Assembly (NCBI GenBank): GCA_946885915.1
Contig: CAMPHF010000007.1
Span: forward strand, 1 to 64,000
Reading direction: 5' to 3'
DNA: 64,000 bases
Origin: an uncultured Idiomarina sp.
GTDB taxonomy: Bacteria; Pseudomonadota; Gammaproteobacteria; Enterobacterales; Alteromonadaceae
Part shown: in pieces, positions 59,637 to 64,000 of the stretch
How the letters are laid out: each line of letters begins with the position of its first letter
How positions within the stretch are numbered: the first letter of the stretch is position 1
Notes under the pieces: model-generated
Databases searched by the model: none
What the model was told of the DNA's origin: nothing
Seen by the model: the letters and a program-made list of their open reading frames with translations, nothing else
Translations under genes and position numbers: made by a program

Positions 59637-60824
59637 ATGACAACCATAAAACCTTTACTCACTGTATCGATAGCAGCATTCCTAGCGGGATGTATGTCTA
59701 CGGCAGCACCGGTAAGCATGCCTCGCATGCCTGCACCAGAAGCGGACAAAGTATCTTTTAAAGTCACGCGGAACAATTCTGCGGAACTCGAAAACAACGT
59801 GGTTCAGAGCCGTGCAACACGTATTCCAATTGGCAGTTCGGTGGTTATTTCGGTACCCGCTGAATTTGTCCAATATCGTAACGAACGTCCCGATGTACAG
59901 TCTGAATCGTACCGCTCACAGGCATTCTTCGATAGCGCCGAGCAACAAATTGAGAAGGAATTACTGCGCGCAGGATTCCAAGTAAAAGACCGCTCTAAAT
60001 TTGAAGCTATTTTGCGTGACTTACGCGACCAAACCCAATGTGATATCCGCAACATTGGCGACTGCCGTGATGTAGATCCGGCTGCACAAGCGATTGTGAA
60101 ACAATTAAACGACAGCCTAGCATCGGGTGATTTGAGCATTGCTGACTACTCAACTCGCATTAAAGAAGTACAAGCCCAGTTCTTAGTCGGTTCACCAGGT
60201 AGCGGTCGTAAAGCCGGTGAGCAGGAATTGACTGACATTTCAGAAGTCATTCGTGCGGCAAGCGCCAGCGACGTGCAGGCTGATTACATTCTGCAAATTA
60301 ATGAATTTAACACCGACCCGAAAGACGCTCGTACTGAAAACATTAACTTGTTACAAGTGCCAGAAGTACAAGATTTCATGGGTCGCCATCCAGACATTCG
60401 TAACGCCCTGACCCAACGTCAATGGTTCCAATGTCAGTCAATGGTGGCTTCGCTTAATGCTAAATTGATTCACGTAAAAAGCGGTGACGTGGTGTGGATT
60501 GGTAACCATGCAACCAGCGAGTTTCACGGCGCGAATTCAAATCTAGAGTTAGCGCTAGAATACCGTAAATACGTGAGCAATCAGCGTGAGCTGCAAGCTT
60601 GGGTACAAAATCAAAACTCAGAAGCGGTGCGAGCGGTTCGTGAAGATAACCCGACTCCACCACCATTCCGTTACGCGGTTGATTTAGTCGGCCCGATGGT
60701 TGTTGGTGGTAATAGCTGCGACTTAAGCCAACGCGTAGCCGCCGAGCGCGACATGATCCAAACTAATTTAGCGCGTGACGTGTCAGCGCAACTGATTGGT
60801 ACCATTCGTACTGGTGACTGGTAA
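59637..60824 (+). CDS. Lipoprotein with CsgG-like features
   Basis: The 395-residue protein has a lipoprotein signal with lipobox F-L-A-G-C (Cys19). Parts resemble the CsgG/curli-exporter fold: L-L-R-A-G-F-Q-V-K-D-R-S-K-F-E-A-I-L (about 112-130), Q-A-D-Y-I-L-Q-I-N-E-F (about 217) and L-N-A-K-L-I-H-V-K-S-G-D-V-V-W-I-G (about 272). This is a distant likeness. It is divergent from the repeat-protein/lipoprotein pair and shares their control region, so it may export or anchor that protein (inference). A strong terminator follows. Confidence 0.7.
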   Translation: MTTIKPLLTVSIAAFLAGCMSTAAPVSMPRMPAPEADKVSFKVTRNNSAELENNVVQSRATRIPIGSSVVISVPAEFVQYRNERPDVQSESYRSQAFFDSAEQQIEKELLRAGFQVKDRSKFEAILRDLRDQTQCDIRNIGDCRDVDPAAQAIVKQLNDSLASGDLSIADYSTRIKEVQAQFLVGSPGSGRKAGEQELTDISEVIRAASASDVQADYILQINEFNTDPKDARTENINLLQVPEVQDFMGRHPDIRNALTQRQWFQCQSMVASLNAKLIHVKSGDVVWIGNHATSEFHGANSNLELALEYRKYVSNQRELQAWVQNQNSEAVRAVREDNPTPPPFRYAVDLVGPMVVGGNSCDLSQRVAAERDMIQTNLARDVSAQLIGTIRTGDW

Positions 60825-60843
60825 ATCCCAGCCCATAGGCAAT

Positions 60844-60871
60844 AAAAAAGGGACCGCTGGTCCCTTTTTTT
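60844..60871. terminator. Bidirectional terminator between the CsgG-like gene and azurin
   Basis: The stem aaaaaagggacc (60844-60855) / ggtccctttttt (60859-60870) has loop gct and gives U-tracts on both strands. It serves the two convergent genes. Confidence 0.9.
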
Positions 60872-60888
60872 ATGGTTTAAACTGCTGT

Positions 60889-61341
60889 TTAACCACTAAT
60901 GACAAACTTACCTGTCATAATGCTCCAGTGGCCCGGGAAGGTGCAATAAAACTCATACTCTTCGTCAGCACTTAAATCCGCCACTGAAAACGTAATTGAA
61001 GTAGATTCACCACCGCCAATCACGTCAGTTGCTGCAATGACTTTGTCAGAATCAGGCACGTACTGATTATCTAGACCCGCGGCAATAGCACCACCAGTCA
61101 CTGCATTTTTGTCTGCAGCCTTACTCAACACCCAGTTATGACCCATCACATTTTTGGCCAACTTACCGCCGTGTTCGAGCGTTAAGGTTACTTCAGTACA
61201 ACCAGCCGGAACGGTTAATTCGCTTTTATCGAAGCGCATTTGATCGTTACCACTAATGGTGAGCTCACATTCATTTGCTTGAACCTGAGCTGAACCTACC
61301 CACAACATTGCGCCCGTAAGCGCGAGTACTAACTTACGCAT
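60889..61341 (-). CDS. Azurin (periplasmic blue copper protein)
   Basis: Azurin is a small electron carrier of the periplasm. The 150-residue precursor has a signal peptide (about 1-22, ending V-Q-A). The complete copper site is visible: His68 (M-G-H-N-W-V-L), Cys133 (F-Y-C-T-F-P-G-H), His138 and Met142, plus a disulfide pair Cys25/Cys48. Three ATGs in a row (61347, 61344, 61341) follow GAGGAG; the third has the right spacing (6). The electron partners are not in the window. Confidence 0.95.
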   Translation of the reverse strand: MRKLVLALTGAMLWVGSAQVQANECELTISGNDQMRFDKSELTVPAGCTEVTLTLEHGGKLAKNVMGHNWVLSKAADKNAVTGGAIAAGLDNQYVPDSDKVIAATDVIGGGESTSITFSVADLSADEEYEFYCTFPGHWSIMTGKFVISG

Positions 61342-61411
61342 CATCATCTCCTCTTCGATGTTGATTATGCTTCGTTACTGCCACCTATTACGAACTATAG
61401 CCGCAGATGGA

Positions 61412-61570
61412 TTAACGCCGAGCGATAATCCATACCGCATGCACAATGCCGGGAATGTAGCCGCATAATGTCAGCAAAATATTCAACCAAAAATGACCAC
61501 CCAGCCCCACCTGCAGAAACACACCCAGCGGCGGCAAAATAATGGCGAAAATTAATCTGATCAAATCCAT
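61412..61570 (-). CDS. YqaE/Pmp3-family small membrane protein
   Basis: The 52-residue protein begins M-D-L-I-R-L-I-F-A-I-I-L-P-P-L-G-V and has two transmembrane helices (about 4-22 and 29-49) with the family signature L-P-P-L-G-V-F and L-L-T-L-C-G-Y-I-P-G-I-V-H-A. An AGGAG site lies about 6 bases before the ATG. Pmp3/YqaE proteins are linked to salt and membrane stress in yeast and bacteria. It lies between the S10 peptidase (24 bases upstream) and azurin, all on the minus strand. Confidence 0.93.
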   Translation of the reverse strand: MDLIRLIFAIILPPLGVFLQVGLGGHFWLNILLTLCGYIPGIVHAVWIIARR

Positions 61571-61594
61571 GATTGCTCCTTATGCGGCAGTTGG

Positions 61595-63130
61595 TTAGTA
61601 CTGAGCAGGCTCGCCTTCAGCGGGAATACTGTTCAGAATAAACTGGCGCAAGTCTTCATTTGATTGGCGTAAATCATCACGACGCAAATACATCATGTGA
61701 CCACTTGGATAACCTTTGAAGCTTAGCCGATCTTTCATTTTACCGCTCGGGTCTAATTGCCACATGGTGTACTTGGCATCAAAGTAATTAGTCGCACCAT
61801 CGAAGTAACCCGCTTGCACCATCACGTTCAGGTATGGGTTTTGCGCCATCGCCTGCCGCAATTGCTCGCCGGTGTTGTTGTTACTGCGATCCCACGGATG
61901 CACCGGGCCAAACATGTTGTATTTAATATCGGTGGTGTAGTTCAACTCAGTCCGCATGTAATGGTTAATTGCAGGAGTAAACGAGTGCAACCATGAGGTC
62001 AGCTCGGCGTTGTAATCCGGGCGGTCACCCACGTCTTTCTTATCAATACCTAAATAACGCGAATCCAAACGACCAATGGTTTGACCGCGTTCACGTAGCA
62101 ATTCTTTCCAGAAGAACCAGGTATCAATATCCAAGTTGCTCTGCAATACCACCTCGGTGCTCAAGCCCGAGTAACGCGCAACTTTCTCGGCAATCGCTTG
62201 CTTTTCAGCTGGGTCAATAAAGGCCCCTTTGGCAAGCGCAGGTAAGTATTCATTGATAGTGAAGTTCTCTACTTCTGGCAACATCTCTAACAAATCTTTA
62301 CTTTGCAAATCTTCGGCTAACGCATCGTGATACCAAGCGGCGGCGGCAAAGTAAGGTAAGCGGTTTGCTGCCTCAACAGGACCTTGGCGTTCAATCCCAA
62401 TTTCCGTCGGCGATACCAGCACTACGCCGTTCAAATACATCCACTGCTGGTTTTGCAGGGCACCGGCCAAGCCTGATACCCGGGTGGTACCGTAACTTTC
62501 ACCAATCAGGAATTTCGGCGACTGCCAACGCTCGTTGCGGGTAACAAAGGTATTCAACCATTCCGCCAAATAATCCACATCGGCGTTCACGCCGAAGAAC
62601 ATTTTTTGTTGTTCATCGCGCGATGGCATGCTGCCATCTGCTTTCGGTAATACGCGTGAGTAACCGGTATTGACTGGGTTCACAAATACAATGTCAGCCA
62701 CATCTAGCACCGAGAAGGGGTTATCTTTCACCCCGTAAGGTTGAATCGGATAGCCTTCGTCATCTACACGAAGCGATTTTGGTCCGGTGTACGCAATATG
62801 CATCCACACCGAGGCAGAGCCAGGCCCACCATTGAACGACATCAGCAGCGGGCGTTTTGCTTTATCTTCAACGTCGGTGCGCTGGTAATAAGTGTAATGT
62901 AAGGTCGCAATGGCATCGCCGTTGTCGTTGTAAACCGGTTGGGTACCGGCGGTGGCGGTGTAACGCACACGTTCGCCTTTAATCTCGACGCTGTGCTCAG
63001 TTACCACTGCCGAATCAATATCGAGCAAGCGCTTGTGCGGCGCAACGTCGTAATCTGCATGGGCCGTTGGTGCTAATAGTGCGGCAGAGCCAAGCACCAT
63101 CGCCAACGCGGCTATTTTTAATGTTTTCAT
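61595..63130 (-). CDS. Exported S10-family serine carboxypeptidase
   Basis: The 511-residue protein has a signal peptide (about 1-25, ending T-A-H-A) and an alpha/beta-hydrolase fold. It has the S10 features F-N-G-G-P-G-S (about 99-105, oxyanion hole) and the nucleophile Ser212 in G-E-S-Y-G-T-T. The Asp and His of the triad probably lie near Q-A-G-Y-F-D-G-A-T and G-H-M-M-Y. Start ATG 63130 has GGAAGAG upstream; a start at 63178 would precede the signal. It should release C-terminal residues from peptides in the periplasm. The small YqaE gene follows. Confidence 0.92.
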   Translation of the reverse strand: MKTLKIAALAMVLGSAALLAPTAHADYDVAPHKRLLDIDSAVVTEHSVEIKGERVRYTATAGTQPVYNDNGDAIATLHYTYYQRTDVEDKAKRPLLMSFNGGPGSASVWMHIAYTGPKSLRVDDEGYPIQPYGVKDNPFSVLDVADIVFVNPVNTGYSRVLPKADGSMPSRDEQQKMFFGVNADVDYLAEWLNTFVTRNERWQSPKFLIGESYGTTRVSGLAGALQNQQWMYLNGVVLVSPTEIGIERQGPVEAANRLPYFAAAAWYHDALAEDLQSKDLLEMLPEVENFTINEYLPALAKGAFIDPAEKQAIAEKVARYSGLSTEVVLQSNLDIDTWFFWKELLRERGQTIGRLDSRYLGIDKKDVGDRPDYNAELTSWLHSFTPAINHYMRTELNYTTDIKYNMFGPVHPWDRSNNNTGEQLRQAMAQNPYLNVMVQAGYFDGATNYFDAKYTMWQLDPSGKMKDRLSFKGYPSGHMMYLRRDDLRQSNEDLRQFILNSIPAEGEPAQY

Positions 63131-63262
63131 ATCAGATCTCTTCCTCGTTATACTCGTAATAATGAATGTAACCACCATACAATAGTTCTGGCTTCGAGTG
63201 TAAGTAACGGGCGAAGCGCTGCAACTAAATTGCGATGATCGTGCACGGAAACGGGATATGTC

Positions 63263-64000
63263 ATGACCGAAATGCTAGGCGAAACTGGGTTCAGTGAGAG
63301 CAGCTTGCGGCTCGGCATGTTTCTGGGCGTGCTGTTGCTCATGCTGGCGTGGGAATGGCGTCAGCCATTTCGCCACAGCCAACTCACTCGCCGCGCCCGC
63401 TGGCCCGCTAATATCGGAATTGTGGTGCTTGATACGCTGTTGGTGCGCTTGCTACTGCCGGCAGGCGCTGTAGGTGTCGCGTGGTGGGCGCAAACTGCAT
63501 CTTTCGGGCTGTTGAATAGCGCGCAACTACCCGCATGGCTTGCTATCGCCCTGGCCATGGTGGCACTAGACATAGCTATTTATTGGCAGCACCGATTATT
63601 TCACCATGTGCCATGGCTGTGGCGCTTGCATCGTGTGCACCATGTGGATCAAGCGGTCGACGTGACCACCGGGCTGCGGTTTCACCCGCTAGAAATTATC
63701 CTCAGCATGCTCATTAAAATGGCGGTAGTAGCGCTTATCGGCGCGCCGGTCGCGGCGGTGCTGCTATTTGAAGTGCTGCTGAACGCATGCTCGCTATTTA
63801 ATCACGCCAACATTCAATTACCTCACCGCGTTGAGCGTGCGCTGCGCTGGCTTCTAATCACGCCAACCCTGCATCGCGTTCATCACAGCCAGGAAACTAT
63901 CGAAACTAACAGTAATTTTGGGTTCAGTGTGACTTGGTGGGACCGTTTGTTTGCTAGTTACCGGAGCCGGGCCAAGCAAGGCGATGACGGCGTCAGTTTG
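63263..64000 (+). CDS. Sterol desaturase / fatty-acid hydroxylase family protein (partial, runs off the window)
   Basis: The first 246 residues are present and the frame is open at the window end. It is a membrane protein with about four hydrophobic segments and the di-iron histidine motifs H-R-L-F-H-H (about 117-122), H-R-V-H-H (about 130-134) and a later H-R-V-H-H-S (about 210). The family oxidises lipid carbons; the substrate is unknown. The ribosome site is weak. It is divergent from the S10 peptidase across a 132-base gap in which I see no other gene. Confidence 0.88.
   Translation, partial: MTEMLGETGFSESSLRLGMFLGVLLLMLAWEWRQPFRHSQLTRRARWPANIGIVVLDTLLVRLLLPAGAVGVAWWAQTASFGLLNSAQLPAWLAIALAMVALDIAIYWQHRLFHHVPWLWRLHRVHHVDQAVDVTTGLRFHPLEIILSMLIKMAVVALIGAPVAAVLLFEVLLNACSLFNHANIQLPHRVERALRWLLITPTLHRVHHSQETIETNSNFGFSVTWWDRLFASYRSRAKQGDDGVSL

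Overview
The window looks like chromosomal DNA of a marine, polarly flagellated gammaproteobacterium of the Alteromonadales, most likely Idiomarina/Pseudidiomarina. This is an inference from gene content and order: the FlrA/FlrB/FlrC regulators head one long fliE-to-flhB cluster, rluD-pgeF-clpB stands divergent from bamD, and exported peptidases and amidohydrolases are numerous. Base composition looks even. I see no insertion sequence, integrase, prophage, CRISPR array or rRNA. No gene-free stretch exceeds about 300 bases; the longest are 27406-27687 (282 b), 42557-42791, 59412-59636 and 56462-56680, and what they hold is listed.

Region 1 (1-8600) is housekeeping: phosphatidylserine synthase (pssA), the disaggregase clpB with a heat-shock-like promoter, pgeF, rluD, the outer-membrane assembly lipoprotein bamD, the nitrogen regulator glnB and glutamine-dependent nadE. 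Region 2 (8601-26107, all minus strand) is the flagellar cluster flrA, flrB, flrC, fliE, F, G, H, I, J, K, L, M, N, O, P, Q, R, flhB. Two clear sigma-54 promoters, upstream of flrB and fliE, fit the known hierarchy FlrA > flrBC > fliE operon. Region 3 (26216-36966) holds a DUF1285 protein, an orphan LuxR-type regulator with Glu at the phosphorylation site, an exported amidohydrolase in a tight group with a degenerate HD-GYP response regulator and pdxH, an Ldh-family oxidoreductase, pfkA, the putrescine pair speB-speA and tRNA-Phe.

Region 4 (37031-47489) has a PepSY/two-component locus with a PhoP-like direct repeat, DUF1707 and CBS proteins, an exported M24 peptidase, and the glyoxylate shunt aceB-aceA with aceK convergent. 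Region 5 (47633-53177) is a MacA-like adaptor, an ABC ATPase, two FtsX-type permeases and a LysR regulator. Region 6 (53276-64000) has a 1061-residue beta-propeller/amidohydrolase, an orphan GAF histidine kinase, an unusual envelope locus, azurin, a tiny YqaE/Pmp3 protein missed by length cutoffs, an S10 peptidase and a sterol-desaturase-like gene cut by the window end.

The most novel-looking item is the envelope locus at 58060-60824. An exported protein carries eleven tandem copies of a nine-residue repeat (A-A-E/D-Q-A-R-V/L/I-G-G). It is followed by an unrecognised lipoprotein and faces a divergent lipoprotein with CsgG-like features. The repeats vary at synonymous codon positions while the peptide is held constant, which points to selection on the protein.
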